Assembly (NCBI GenBank): GCA_963772555.1
Contig: CAVYXQ010000035.1
Location: 1-64,000 of the forward strand
DNA length: 64,000 nucleotides
Direction of reading: 5' to 3'
Origin: Roseiarcus sp963772555
GTDB taxonomy: Bacteria > Pseudomonadota > Alphaproteobacteria > Rhizobiales > Beijerinckiaceae
Below the pieces are notes generated by a model. The model was not told where the DNA came from and searched no databases. It was given only the letters and a program-made list of their open reading frames with translations. Shown here one piece after another: positions 34,417 to 43,773 of the stretch. The position numbers were made by a program, and so were the translations under genes. How positions within the stretch are numbered: position 1 is the stretch's first letter; each line of letters begins with the position of its first letter.

Positions 34417-35013
34417 ATGGCCGAGGTCACACACCAGCGGGACGAAAGCAGACCCTCGATGAACGAAGCCGATAGGAACAGAACCGCTCTCGTGGTTCTG
34501 GGGTCCATTCTGTTCGCCATGCTTCTCGTCGCGTTCAGCAACCTCGTTTTTGCGCCCGAGATTCCCAAGGTTCCCGGCTACGCGCTGCCGAGTTCGTCCG
34601 GACCGGAGGTCGCCGCGGCGAAGCCTGCCGCCCCGAAGCAGGAGCCCCTCCCCGTTCTGCTTGCCAAGGCGGACGAAAAGAAGGGCGCCCAGGATGCCAG
34701 AATCTGTGCGACCTGCCACAATTTCAAGGAGGGCGCCGGCGCCAAGATCGGGCCTGACCTGTGGAACGTGGTCGGGCGTCCGGTCGCATCGTTCCCGGGC
34801 TTCAGCTATTCAGATTCGATTAAGAAGATCGGCGGCGACTGGACTTACGATAAGCTCAACGACTGGATCAAGGATCCGAAGGCGATGGCCGCAGGCACCA
34901 AGATGGCCTTCGCCGGGGAGGCGGACGCACAGAAGCGGGCCGACATCCTCGACTATCTGCACACGCTGTCCGACTCGCCTGTCCCCTTCCCGAAAGAGGC
35001 CTCGGCAAAATAG
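34417..35013 (+). CDS. Membrane-anchored c-type cytochrome (CycM-like)
   Basis: About 198 residues. A short cytoplasmic N-terminus is followed by one transmembrane anchor (TALVVLGSILFAMLLVAF), a Pro/Ala linker, and a class I cytochrome c domain with the heme motif CATCH, later KIGPDLWNVVGRP, and axial methionine in GTKMAFAG. Rhizobial CycM-type cytochromes have this form and pass electrons from the bc1 complex to terminal oxidase. The ATG at 34417 has GGAG 9 bases upstream; 34459 is an alternative. No cysteine lipobox is present. Confidence 0.9.
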   Translation: MAEVTHQRDESRPSMNEADRNRTALVVLGSILFAMLLVAFSNLVFAPEIPKVPGYALPSSSGPEVAAAKPAAPKQEPLPVLLAKADEKKGAQDARICATCHNFKEGAGAKIGPDLWNVVGRPVASFPGFSYSDSIKKIGGDWTYDKLNDWIKDPKAMAAGTKMAFAGEADAQKRADILDYLHTLSDSPVPFPKEASAK

Positions 35014-35289
35014 TCTCTCCGGAAGGAAAGCGCGCCGGGCGACCAACGAACCGGGCAACGGGGGCTGCCTTCGGCCGCATATCGATGTTCGTCCATCAGG
35101 CCCCGGAGTTCTATGAGCGCGCCCGGCCGATTTAGATTTGGCCCTCGACGACTTTCCTGCCGGACCATTCGCGCATCTGGCTGTCGAAATCGGCATAAAC
35201 AAGAGTTCGGCCGGCTGCGCCGCTTGCCGGCGCCGCGTTTTGGCGCCAAGTCGAAAGCCAACAAGCTTGTGTTCGAGGGAGGAATTCGC

Positions 35290-36525
35290 GTGGATCTCGG
35301 CGTCACCGACAAAGTCCGTCCGCTCATTAGCGCCGTCCGCGCAATGGTGCGCGACGAGATCATGCCGATCGAGCACGAGTACGAAGAGGAGGTCGGGCGC
35401 GACGGCGACCGCTTCAAGCCGACCGCGCGCATGATCGAGATCCGCGAGTCGCTCAAGGCGAAGGCGCGCGCGAAAAGCCTATGGAACTTCTGGCTGACCG
35501 GCTCCGACAAAGGCTACGGACTGACGACGGTCGAATATGCCTATCTCGCCGAGGAAATGGGCTGGTCGCCGCTCGCCTCGGAAGTGTTCAACTGCTCCGC
35601 GCCCGACACCGGCAACATGGAGGTGCTCGAGCGCTACAGCACGGCGGAGCAGAAGGCGCGCTGGCTGCCCGATCTGCTCGAAGGGCGTGCACGCTCGGCT
35701 TATCTCATGACCGAGCCGGGCGTCGCCTCGTCCGACGCGACCAATATCGCGATGGACGCGCGCCTCGAAGGCGATGAGTGGGCGCTCAATGGGGAAAAAT
35801 GGTGGTCGTCCGGGGCCGGCGATCCGCGCTGCTCGCTTTACATCACAATGGCGATGACCGATCCCGACGCGGCGCCGCACGCGCGGCACTCGATGCTTTT
35901 GGTGCCGGCAGCCAGCAAGGGCGTCAAGGTTCTGCGCGCGTTGAAGGTCTACAATGCCGATGACGCGCCGCACGGCCATATGCACATCCGCTTCGAGGAT
36001 GTCCGTGTTCCGAGGGACGCAATCGTGCTCGGCCGAGGCCGCGGCTTCGAGGTGGCGCAGGGGCGCCTCGGACCAGGACGCATCCATCACTGCATGCGCG
36101 CCATCGGCCAAGCCGAGCGGGCGCTCGAAGCGATGTGCCGGCGCGCCGCGACGCGAACGGCCTTCGGACAGAAGCTGTCGCGGCTCGGGGCCAACCCGGA
36201 CATCATCGCCGAGAGCCGGATGAGCATCGAGATGGCGCGGCTCCTCTGCCTCAAGGCCGCCTGGGCGATGGACACGCAGGGCGTGCGCGCCGCGGCTCCG
36301 CTCATCTCGCAGATCAAGGTGATTGCGCCGCGCGTCGCCCTGGAAGTGATCGATCAGGCGGTGCAGATGCACGGCGGCGCCGGCGTCAGCCAGGATTTTC
36401 CGCTCGCCCGCATGTGGACCCAGGTCCGCACGCTCCGCCTCGCCGATGGCCCGGACGCCGTGCATCGTCGCGTGATCGCCAAGGCGGAGATGAAGCGCTA
36501 CTCCAACGAGCCGGCCGCACGGTGA
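35290..36525 (+). CDS. Acyl-CoA dehydrogenase (ACAD10/11-like)
   Basis: A 411-residue flavoprotein that oxidises an acyl-CoA at the alpha-beta position. FAD and substrate motifs include YLMTEPGVASSDATNI near residue 143, NGEKWWSSGAGDPRC, and QMHGGAGVSQDFPLARMW near residue 365. The start is a GTG at 35290 with GGGAGGAA 6-8 bases upstream, clearly better than earlier frames. Its stop overlaps the GTG of the next gene. Bacterial proteins of this type paired with an APH-like kinase mirror the two halves of human ACAD10/ACAD11, which act on 4-hydroxy acids. Confidence 0.9.
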   Translation: MDLGVTDKVRPLISAVRAMVRDEIMPIEHEYEEEVGRDGDRFKPTARMIEIRESLKAKARAKSLWNFWLTGSDKGYGLTTVEYAYLAEEMGWSPLASEVFNCSAPDTGNMEVLERYSTAEQKARWLPDLLEGRARSAYLMTEPGVASSDATNIAMDARLEGDEWALNGEKWWSSGAGDPRCSLYITMAMTDPDAAPHARHSMLLVPAASKGVKVLRALKVYNADDAPHGHMHIRFEDVRVPRDAIVLGRGRGFEVAQGRLGPGRIHHCMRAIGQAERALEAMCRRAATRTAFGQKLSRLGANPDIIAESRMSIEMARLLCLKAAWAMDTQGVRAAAPLISQIKVIAPRVALEVIDQAVQMHGGAGVSQDFPLARMWTQVRTLRLADGPDAVHRRVIAKAEMKRYSNEPAAR

Positions 36526-37550
36526 GCGGCGCGTTTCCCGAGCATACGAGCGCGCTTGACGCCTGGGCGAGCGTCAATGTCGCGGGCTGGCGCGGCCCGA
36601 GCCGGGTGACGAAATTCGCCACCGGCCAGTCGAACCCGACCTATCTGATCGACGCCGCAAGCGGCCGCTATGTGCTGCGGCGCAAGCCGCCGGGCAGGTT
36701 GCTCAAGAGCGCGCACATGATCGAGCGCGAGTTTCGCGTTCTGAAGGCGCTCGAGAGCACGGGCTTCCCTGCGCCGCGGGCGCTCTCGCTCTGCGAGGAC
36801 GAGGCGGTGATCGGCACAGCTTTCTATCTGATGGCCTACGTGGAAGGGCGTATCTTCTGGGACCCGGCGCTGCCGGAACTCGAGCTCGCGGAACGGAGGC
36901 CGATCTTCGAGGCGATGAACGAGGGCCTCGCCAGGCTGCATGCGATCGACTTCGCCGCTGCCGGCCTGTCGGATTATGGCAGGCCCGGCAATTATTTCGC
37001 CCGGCAGCTGCAGCGCTGGAGCGAGCAGTACCGGGCGAGCGAAACGGACAAGGTTGCCGACATGGACCGACTGATCGGCTGGCTCTCGGAGCGGGTTCCC
37101 GCCGACGATGGCCGCGTTTCGCTGGTGCACGGCGACTGGCGGATCGACAACATGATCTTCGACGCGCGTTCCCCGCGCCTGCTCGCCGTGCTCGACTGGG
37201 AGCTGTCGACGCTTGGGCATCCTTTCGCCGATTTGGCTTACCAGTGCATGCACTGGCGCCTGCCTAACCGCGGCTTTCGCGGATTGGCGGGTATCGATCG
37301 CGCTCAGAACGGCATCCCGACCGAGGCCGAGTATGTGGCCTCCTACTGCCGTCGCGCCAAGCTCGATCGCATTCCCGACTGGACCTTCCTCATCGCCTTC
37401 AGCTTCTTCCGCTACGCCGCCATCGCCCAGGGGGTCTACAAGCGTTCGCTCGACGGCAACGCCTCGAACCCGCAGCGGGCGGGGGAAATGCGCGAGGCCG
37501 TCCCACTGATGGCCCGCTTCGCCATGGAGGCGATCGACAGGGGGCGTTAA
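36522..37550 (+). CDS. APH-family phosphotransferase (ACAD10-associated kinase)
   Basis: A 342-residue kinase of the aminoglycoside phosphotransferase superfamily. It has the nucleotide-binding region (ATGQSNPTYLI, YVLRRKPPG), catalytic loop LVHGDWRIDNMIF near residue 196 and the metal-binding segment AVLDWELSTLGHPFADLAY near residue 216. The start is a GTG at 36522 overlapping the acyl-CoA dehydrogenase stop (GTGA). In ACAD10/11-type systems the kinase phosphorylates a 4-hydroxyacyl-CoA, which the dehydrogenase partner then processes. It is not likely an antibiotic resistance gene. Confidence 0.88.
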   Translation: MSGAFPEHTSALDAWASVNVAGWRGPSRVTKFATGQSNPTYLIDAASGRYVLRRKPPGRLLKSAHMIEREFRVLKALESTGFPAPRALSLCEDEAVIGTAFYLMAYVEGRIFWDPALPELELAERRPIFEAMNEGLARLHAIDFAAAGLSDYGRPGNYFARQLQRWSEQYRASETDKVADMDRLIGWLSERVPADDGRVSLVHGDWRIDNMIFDARSPRLLAVLDWELSTLGHPFADLAYQCMHWRLPNRGFRGLAGIDRAQNGIPTEAEYVASYCRRAKLDRIPDWTFLIAFSFFRYAAIAQGVYKRSLDGNASNPQRAGEMREAVPLMARFAMEAIDRGR

Positions 37551-37652
37551 GGTCGCCGCATGGCCGGTGTGCGCCTTGCGGGTCAGGGCGCGCCTATGCT
37601 ATGCGGGCCGCCGACCCCACGACGAGGCTTTCTGCGGCTCGTCGCCGGCCCC

Positions 37653-37742
37653 GGAGAGGTGGCAGAGTGGTCGATCGCGCCGCACTCGAAATGCGGAGTA
37701 CGTGCAAGCGTACCGGGGGTTCGAATCCCTCCCTCTCCGCCA
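37653..37742 (+). tRNA. tRNA-Ser (anticodon CGA)
   Basis: The acceptor stem GGAGAGG pairs with CCTCTCC and the 3' CCA is encoded. The anticodon stem CCGCA/TGCGG surrounds the loop CTCGAAA, giving anticodon CGA. The long variable arm typical of class II tRNA-Ser follows (GTACGTGCAAGCGTAC), then the T arm GGGGGTTCGAATCCC. Confidence 0.95.
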
Positions 37743-37932
37743 ATATGCCCCAGTTTGGTGTGCCGCGTTCGGTGCGAGGCGACGATCGCCGTTGATTCCC
37801 TGACTCGGCCAAGAAACCGGGAAGGGTCTATCGTATCAGCCTTGCGCGCATCTCTGCACAAGGCTGTCACCTGGCAATTATCGGTTAAGTAGCTTCCCCT
37901 AGGGTAGAGCTTCGGCGTCGAGAGGGGTAAGC

Positions 37933-39180
37933 GTGGGCGCTCGTTTTGTTCGAAGCAATGACTCTAACGTCATCGTGATCGGCGCCGGTCCCTACGGGCT
38001 TGCTGTTGCGTCGCATCTCAAAGCTGCCGGGATCGCCACGCGCGTCTTCGGCGAGCCGATGGGGTTCTGGCGGCACAAAATGCCGAAAGGAATGAAGCTG
38101 CGATCGCCTTGGGGCGCGTCCAGTATCTCCGATCCGGCCAAGGCGCTATCTCTCGACGTCTATAGTAAAGCCCATCGCATCGCGCGAGAGGAGCCGTTTC
38201 CCCTCGAGGACTTCCTCGGCTACGGCAGGTGGTTTCAAACCAGCGCCGTCCCCGACCTGGACCATCGCATGGTCGCTCGCATCGAAGCCGCTGCAGATGG
38301 ATTTCGGGCGATCGCGACAGATGGCGAAGCTTTTTTCGCCAGATGCGTCATCGTGGCGATGGGGCTTTTGAACCAGCAATTCCGACCAATCGCCTTCGCA
38401 GCCGCGCCGCCGGCGCTCGTCACCCATTCTTCCGACCACGACAATTTCGACGCGTTTGGCGGCCAGAGCGTCGCGGTGATCGGACGCGGGCAAAGCGCAT
38501 GCGAGACAGCGGCGCTGCTGCATGAGGCTGGCGCGACTGTCGAGATCATCTGCCGCGCTCCGATCCACTGGCTGGGCGGCGGCGCCCAAGCTGCCGGATG
38601 GCGGCGGGAAGGTGCCGCAAGACTTTCCGCCCTCTTGGCGACGCCGTCGGCCGTTGGACCCTTCCCGCTCAACTGGCTCGTCGGGTTCCCGAACCTCGTG
38701 CGTCTTTTGCCGGCGGATGCACGGGCCGCATTCAATTTCGCGAGCCAGCGGCCAGGCGCCGCAGGATGGCTGTGGCCACGCCTCCGCGGCGTGCGCGTTA
38801 CCTCCGGAGTGGAGGCCGTCGCCACGGTCCAAAGCGGCGAACGTGTCGCGGTAGAATTCGGTCGCGGGTCAGCGGTATTTGATCATGTCGTGCTCGCGAC
38901 CGGCTACAGGATCGATATCGCCAACTATGCCATCCTTGACGATCTTATGTCCGCAATCGCCTGCCGCCAGGGCTCGCCCTTGCTGTCTCCGGGCTTCGAA
39001 TCGAGCGTGCCGGGTCTTTTTTTCGTAGGCGCCAGCGCGTCTTGGAGCTTGGGCCCGCTGATGCGCTTCATCGCGGGCACGGCGTTCGCAGCCCGCCAGG
39101 TGACGCGCGCCATAGCCGCCGGGCCGCAATTTTCGCCCTTGGAAAACAACCGCTGCCTGAGCAGCGAAGTTGCCGCTTGA
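37933..39180 (+). CDS. FAD-dependent oxidoreductase (flavin monooxygenase-like)
   Basis: A 415-residue flavoprotein. The N-terminal Rossmann motif VIVIGAGPYGLAVASHL near residue 14 binds FAD, and a second motif VAVIGRGQSACETAALL near residue 178 binds NAD(P)H. A conserved VVLATGYRID lies near residue 317. The pattern fits single-component flavin monooxygenases or lysine/ornithine N-hydroxylase-like enzymes, but the substrate is unclear. The start is GTG at 37933 with GAGGGG upstream. Base composition is slightly less GC-rich than neighbours. It stands alone. Confidence 0.8.
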   Translation: MGARFVRSNDSNVIVIGAGPYGLAVASHLKAAGIATRVFGEPMGFWRHKMPKGMKLRSPWGASSISDPAKALSLDVYSKAHRIAREEPFPLEDFLGYGRWFQTSAVPDLDHRMVARIEAAADGFRAIATDGEAFFARCVIVAMGLLNQQFRPIAFAAAPPALVTHSSDHDNFDAFGGQSVAVIGRGQSACETAALLHEAGATVEIICRAPIHWLGGGAQAAGWRREGAARLSALLATPSAVGPFPLNWLVGFPNLVRLLPADARAAFNFASQRPGAAGWLWPRLRGVRVTSGVEAVATVQSGERVAVEFGRGSAVFDHVVLATGYRIDIANYAILDDLMSAIACRQGSPLLSPGFESSVPGLFFVGASASWSLGPLMRFIAGTAFAARQVTRAIAAGPQFSPLENNRCLSSEVAA

Positions 39181-39365
39181 TCGACACTCGGCGACCGAAG
39201 CGCAGACCAAACCGATATCTTAGCCAGCCTTGGACCATCGTCGCGAACACACTGCCGACCATTCGGACATTGGCTCTTTGGTTTCAGGCGCTTCAAGGGG
39301 CGCTACCCAGTCGAGGGCCGGTCTGTTAAAAGGCCGCATTGGGAGACGCTCCTTCGGAGTTGGTC

Positions 39366-40251
39366 ATGCAGTACGACGACACGCCCGTTTCCTCGAACAT
39401 CGAAGATCGCCGCGGCCAACGTGGAGGCGGCGGGCTGGCGATGGGCGGCGGCGGCCTCGGCATCGGCGCGATCATCGTCATTTTCGCCATCAGCTATTTC
39501 ACCGGCATCTCCCCGCAGGTGCTGATGAGCGGCGCCGAGATGATGAACTCACGGCAGCAACAATACCGGCTCCTACAGTCAGCCGGCGACCACCGGCCCC
39601 GCCGTCGATCCGAACGACCCGACGCGCAAGTTCCTGGCGCATGTGATGGGGACGACCGAGGCGGTCTGGGGAACGATCCTGCCGGAGCAGACGGGCGTCA
39701 AGTATACGCCGGCGACCCTGGTCATCTACGACGGGGTGACCCGGTCGGGGTGCGGCGGCGCGCAGGCGGCGATGGGGCCGTTCTATTGTCCGATCGACAA
39801 GAAGGTCTATCTCGACACCTCCTTCTTCCGCGACATGAAGAACAAATACGGCGGCGGCGGCGATTTCGCCTACGCCTATGTCGTCGCGCACGAGATAGGC
39901 CACCATGTGCAGGACCTGCTCGGCATTCTCGACAAGGTCGACGCCGCCAAGGAGCGCGTAAGTCAGACCCAGGCCAACGCGCTGTCGGTCCGGGTCGAGT
40001 TGCAGGCCGATTGCTTCGCCGGCGTCTGGGCCTACAACGCCAACCAGAAATGGAGGATCCTCGAGCCGGGCGATGTCGAGAAGGCGCTCGCGACCGCGCA
40101 GGCGATCGGCGACGATCGCCTGCAGACGGCGGCGCGCGGCTACGCCGTGCCCGACAGCTTCACCCACGGCTCCTCGGTCCAGCGCGCCAAATGGCTGACG
40201 GCCGGCTTGAAGACCGGTCAGGTCAGCTCCTGCGACACGTTCTCGCAGTGA
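39366..40251 (+). CDS. Neutral zinc metallopeptidase, YpfJ/KPN_02809 family (apparent frameshift)
   Basis: A predicted membrane-anchored zinc peptidase. The start region MQYDDTPVSSNIEDRRG, the Gly-rich segment and one transmembrane helix (IGAIIVIFAISYFTGI) are in one frame to about 39550. The remainder is in another (from SQPATTGPAVDPND through FLAHVMGTTEAVWGTIL), with the zinc site HEIGHHVQDLLG and later ELQADCFAGVWAY. Removing one base around 39550-39556 unites them into a normal family member of about 295 residues. The biological role of the family is not established. Confidence 0.8.
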
Positions 40252-40439
40252 GAAGCAACTCTTAGATGTGGAAATTCGGGGGGTGAGATAGTCCCTTATT
40301 CATTTTTTTTCTGAGGGTCGACCGCCATCCGCGACTGCGAGCTCCAGGAACCGAGCCCGCGCTTTCGTTTTGTCCGCGCTGTTGAAGAGTCGATCTCTGA
40401 GGCGCATTCTCCGCCGAAGGGCCCCTCGGAGACGACGCC

Positions 40440-41825
40440 ATGGACGGATCGACATCGACCAATTCCTATTTGTCGGGCAACTTCGCGCCGGTGCGCAGCG
40501 AGGACGATTACGACCTCGAAGTCGCCGGCGAGTTTCCGTCCGCCCTCAGGGGCGCGTTCTACCGCAACGGGCCCAATCCACAGTTCGAGCCGCGCGGCCA
40601 TTACCATTGGTTCACCGGCGACGGCATGATCCACGCCTTCTTCGTCGACGCCGGCAAGGTCGGTTATCGCAATCGTTACGTCCGCACGCCGAAATGGCGG
40701 CTCGAACACGCCGCCGGAAAAGCTCTGTTCGGCGGGTTTGACCCGCGGGCGGCCGACCCATCCGTGACGGGCAAAGACAGCGGCGTCGCCAACACCAACA
40801 TCGTCTGGCACGCCGGTCGGCTGATGGCGCTCGAGGAAGCGCATAAACCCTTCGAACTCGATCCCGAGAGCCTCGAATCGCGCGGCTATGTCGATCCCTA
40901 CGGGGGCCGCGTCACCGCCCACCCCAAGATCGATCCGGAAACCGGCGAAATGGTCTGGTTCGGCTACTCGGTCGGGGCCGGGTGGTTCTCGAAAACGATG
41001 TCCTACGGCGTGACCGACGCGAAAGGGCGGGTCACGCGGCGCGACGATTTCGAGGCGCCGTTTTCGAGCATGGTGCATGACTTCCTGGTAACGCGGCGGC
41101 ATGCGCTCTTTCCCATTCTGCCGCTGACCGGCAATCTCGAGCGGGCGATGCGCGGCGGGCCTGCCTATGCCTGGGAGCCCGACAAGGGCGCGCATGTCGG
41201 GGTGATGGCGCGCGACGCCGCCGTCGAGACGATGCGCTGGTTCACCACCGACGCCTGTTACGTCTTCCATCCGATGAACGCCTGGGAAGACGGCGACACC
41301 ATCTTCGCCGACGTCATGGAATATCCGGTCGCGCCGCTGTTCCCCAACGCCGACGGCTCCATGCCCGAACGCCCGTCCGCACGCCTGGTGCGATGGACCT
41401 TCGACCTCGCCGGGGCGTCCGACACGATCAAGCGCGAGCCGCTCGATGACCTCGCCGGCGAATTTCCGCGCTTCGACGAACGGCGGTCCGGTTCCAGCTA
41501 CGGGCACGGCTGGTTCGCCGCGAAGACCGGCGGGCGCGATGGGAGCGCCTTCGACGGCATCGCCCATGTCGACCTCGAGACGGGAAGGCGGGCGACCTAT
41601 GTCTTCCCGGGCGGCGATGCGCCGGGCGAGCCGGTCTTCGTCGCCCGCTCGGCCGATGCGCCGGAAGGCGATGGATGGGTCGTCGCAGTGGTGTATCGCG
41701 CCGCGGAGGATCGCAGCGATTTTGCCGTCTTCGACGCCCAGGCGATCGAAGCGGGGCCTATCGGGGTTGCCAAACTGCCGCGCCGCGTTCCGTTCGGTTT
41801 CCACGGAAACTGGCGGCCGGCCTAG
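40440..41825 (+). CDS. Carotenoid oxygenase family protein
   Basis: A 461-residue seven-bladed propeller enzyme related to carotenoid and stilbene cleavage dioxygenases, which use a 4-His non-heme iron. Candidate iron ligands are the histidines in TAHPKID, SMVHDFLV, YVFHPMNAWED and the near-terminal FGFHGNW. The N-terminal FYRNGPNPQFEP and HWFTGDGMIHAF are family hallmarks. Bacterial homologues cleave carotenoids, apocarotenals, stilbenes or lignostilbenes; the substrate cannot be told here. No carotenoid synthesis gene is nearby. It stands alone after a gap with a T-rich stretch (40300-40313). Confidence 0.9.
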   Translation: MDGSTSTNSYLSGNFAPVRSEDDYDLEVAGEFPSALRGAFYRNGPNPQFEPRGHYHWFTGDGMIHAFFVDAGKVGYRNRYVRTPKWRLEHAAGKALFGGFDPRAADPSVTGKDSGVANTNIVWHAGRLMALEEAHKPFELDPESLESRGYVDPYGGRVTAHPKIDPETGEMVWFGYSVGAGWFSKTMSYGVTDAKGRVTRRDDFEAPFSSMVHDFLVTRRHALFPILPLTGNLERAMRGGPAYAWEPDKGAHVGVMARDAAVETMRWFTTDACYVFHPMNAWEDGDTIFADVMEYPVAPLFPNADGSMPERPSARLVRWTFDLAGASDTIKREPLDDLAGEFPRFDERRSGSSYGHGWFAAKTGGRDGSAFDGIAHVDLETGRRATYVFPGGDAPGEPVFVARSADAPEGDGWVVAVVYRAAEDRSDFAVFDAQAIEAGPIGVAKLPRRVPFGFHGNWRPA

Positions 41826-41927
41826 CGTATTTCAGAAGGCGTCCCCTGTTCCATCGTGAGACGGTCTTGACGGGCCCCGCCGGTCGCGCTATGTGTTCGT
41901 TCATGTTTTGTTCTACGGAACCTCGCC

Positions 41928-43070
41928 ATGAATGTCAGAGCTCAATCCGCGCTCGATCCACGACATAGCCCGGCCGCGATCGCGGAGCGCATCCTGCCCG
42001 GCGAGCGGCGGCGCGGGCGGGGCGCTGCCACCAACGCCTCAGGGCGCTTCGAAATCCAGATAAGGGAGGAGTTCGACGATGGCTGGACGCGTGAGGAGGC
42101 GCCCGAGCCGATTGTCACCGAAGTGACCTTCGAGAAGCCGAAGGCGATCATCACCCGCAACAATTCCCCCGATATATCCTTCGACCGGTCGATCAACCCC
42201 TACCGCGGCTGCGAGCACGGCTGTTTCTACTGCTTCGCAAGGCCGACGCACGCCTATATGGGGCTTTCGCCCGGGCTCGATTTCGAGAGCCGGCTATTCG
42301 CCAAGGAAGGCGCCGCGGCGCTCCTCGAACGGGAGCTGGCCGCGACCAAATACACGCCCGCGCCGATCGCCTTCGGAACCAACACCGATCCCTATCAGCC
42401 GATCGAACGACAATACCGGATCACCCGTTCGCTGCTGGAGGCGCTGCAAAGCGCCCGCCATCCGATCAGCATCGTCACCAAATCCAACCTCATCCTGCGC
42501 GATCTCGACATCCTGCGCGACATGGGCGGGGATCATCTCGTCAAGGTGTTCCTCTCGGTGACGACGCTCGACCGCGAGCTCGCCCGCAAGATGGAGCCGC
42601 GCGCGCCGACGCCGCAAAAGCGGCTGGAAGCGATCGAGGCATTGAACGACGCCGGGGTGCCGGCCGGCGTGATGGTCGCTCCGGTCATTCCCGCGATCAA
42701 CGACTCGGAAATCGAAATGATCTTGACCCGCGCGCATGCCGCTGGGGCACGCGAGGCGGGCTATGTAGTCCTGCGCCTGCCGCTCGAACTCAGGGACATG
42801 TTCCGCGAGTGGCTGCAGGTTCACTTCCCAGACAAGCTCAAGCGCTCGGTGTCGCTAATGCAGTCCATGCACGAGGGCAAGGACTACGAAGCGCATTGGG
42901 GACGGCGGATGGCAGGCTCCGGTCCATACGCGTGGATGATCGGACGACGCTTCGAGATGACGGCGCGACGGCTCGGCTATCGCGAGACGAAGGCGAGCCT
43001 GCGCACCGACCTTTTCCGCAAGCCTGCGCCCGCGGCGACCGAGTCCGGCGCGCAGCTCAGTTTGTTTTGA
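41928..43070 (+). CDS. PA0069 family radical SAM protein
   Basis: A 380-residue radical SAM enzyme. The cluster motif is C-x3-C-x2-C in CEHGCFYCFARP near residue 88, preceded by SINPYRGC. GTNTDPYQPIE, IVTKSNLILRDLDIL and the C-terminal RRLGYRETKASLRTDLF are typical of the PA0069 group, which resembles spore photoproduct lyase but has no assigned reaction. The gene is single and convergent with a small lipoprotein gene. Confidence 0.92.
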   Translation: MNVRAQSALDPRHSPAAIAERILPGERRRGRGAATNASGRFEIQIREEFDDGWTREEAPEPIVTEVTFEKPKAIITRNNSPDISFDRSINPYRGCEHGCFYCFARPTHAYMGLSPGLDFESRLFAKEGAAALLERELAATKYTPAPIAFGTNTDPYQPIERQYRITRSLLEALQSARHPISIVTKSNLILRDLDILRDMGGDHLVKVFLSVTTLDRELARKMEPRAPTPQKRLEAIEALNDAGVPAGVMVAPVIPAINDSEIEMILTRAHAAGAREAGYVVLRLPLELRDMFREWLQVHFPDKLKRSVSLMQSMHEGKDYEAHWGRRMAGSGPYAWMIGRRFEMTARRLGYRETKASLRTDLFRKPAPAATESGAQLSLF

Positions 43071-43227
43071 GCGGTCCCAAGCCCTCGCCCTCGATTTCGG
43101 CGCCCAGAGCCTGAAGCAGGCCATGTCCCGATAAAGCGCGCGGAGCGAGGTGCCGAGTTCCTTTCCTTGGATGACGCCGCCGACACAAGCTTTGCCTCAG
43201 ATCGAGAAGCCGTTCGCGGTCGGAGCG

Positions 43228-43635
43228 CTACAGCAATTCCCTGCGCCGCGCGCAGGCCTGGACGGCGAAGAAGCATTGCCGACCCGAAGGCAAGCCGCGC
43301 CCGTCCGGCATGACGTAGCCCACCTGGCTGACGCGCCCGGCCGTCAGGACGACCCGAACGTCGCAAGGGGCAGGCGGGGCCCACGCGCTAAAGTCGAGGC
43401 CAACGGCCCATGGGGGCGTATCGGTCGACGTGCGTCCAATCGCATAGGTCAAGATCTCTGTGCCCACGCTGAGCGACCGGCGTCCGACGGGTTCACCCAT
43501 GCAGGCGAAGACGTCCTGCCTCGAAAGGCCGATCATCGCCTGCTGGGCAATCGGATCGACGTCCGGCGCCTCGGCGCAAGCAGCCAGGGCCAGCGACGCG
43601 ATGGCGCCGAACCGGAGCGTAATGTACTTGCCCAT
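43228..43635 (-). CDS. Small lipoprotein with SmpA/BamE-like segment
   Basis: About 135 residues. It begins MGKYITLRFGAIASLALAAC with a lipobox ending in LAAC, so it is probably membrane anchored. The mature part carries GLSRQDVFACMGEPVGRRSLSVGTEILTYAIG, which resembles the SmpA/OmlA (BamE-like) pattern G-x-x-x-x-x-V-x-x-x-L/M-G-x-P. GGAG lies 8 bases before the ATG at 43635, favouring it over an earlier frame start at 43692. The function is unknown; it is divergent from the PEBP-like gene. Confidence 0.65.
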   Translation of the reverse strand: MGKYITLRFGAIASLALAACAEAPDVDPIAQQAMIGLSRQDVFACMGEPVGRRSLSVGTEILTYAIGRTSTDTPPWAVGLDFSAWAPPAPCDVRVVLTAGRVSQVGYVMPDGRGLPSGRQCFFAVQACARRRELL

Positions 43636-43773
43636 CGCCATTCTCCGAAGCTGTCGACCGCACAGCCTCGCAAACAGCCGGGCGCTTGACAATGAGTCCG
43701 ACGCGCCGGCGGCCTTGCCTCGCCGGACGTCGGCGTTAGATCAAGGAGATCAAGAGCGAAATGGAGACGACAG

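Noticed and set aside
36522..37550. Aminoglycoside resistance gene
   Set aside because: The kinase fold is shared, but coupling to an acyl-CoA dehydrogenase points to the ACAD10/11-associated kinase group.
40290..40315. Intrinsic terminator at a run of T residues
   Set aside because: The T-run is clear but no stable hairpin precedes it; only a weak GGG/CCC pairing is possible.
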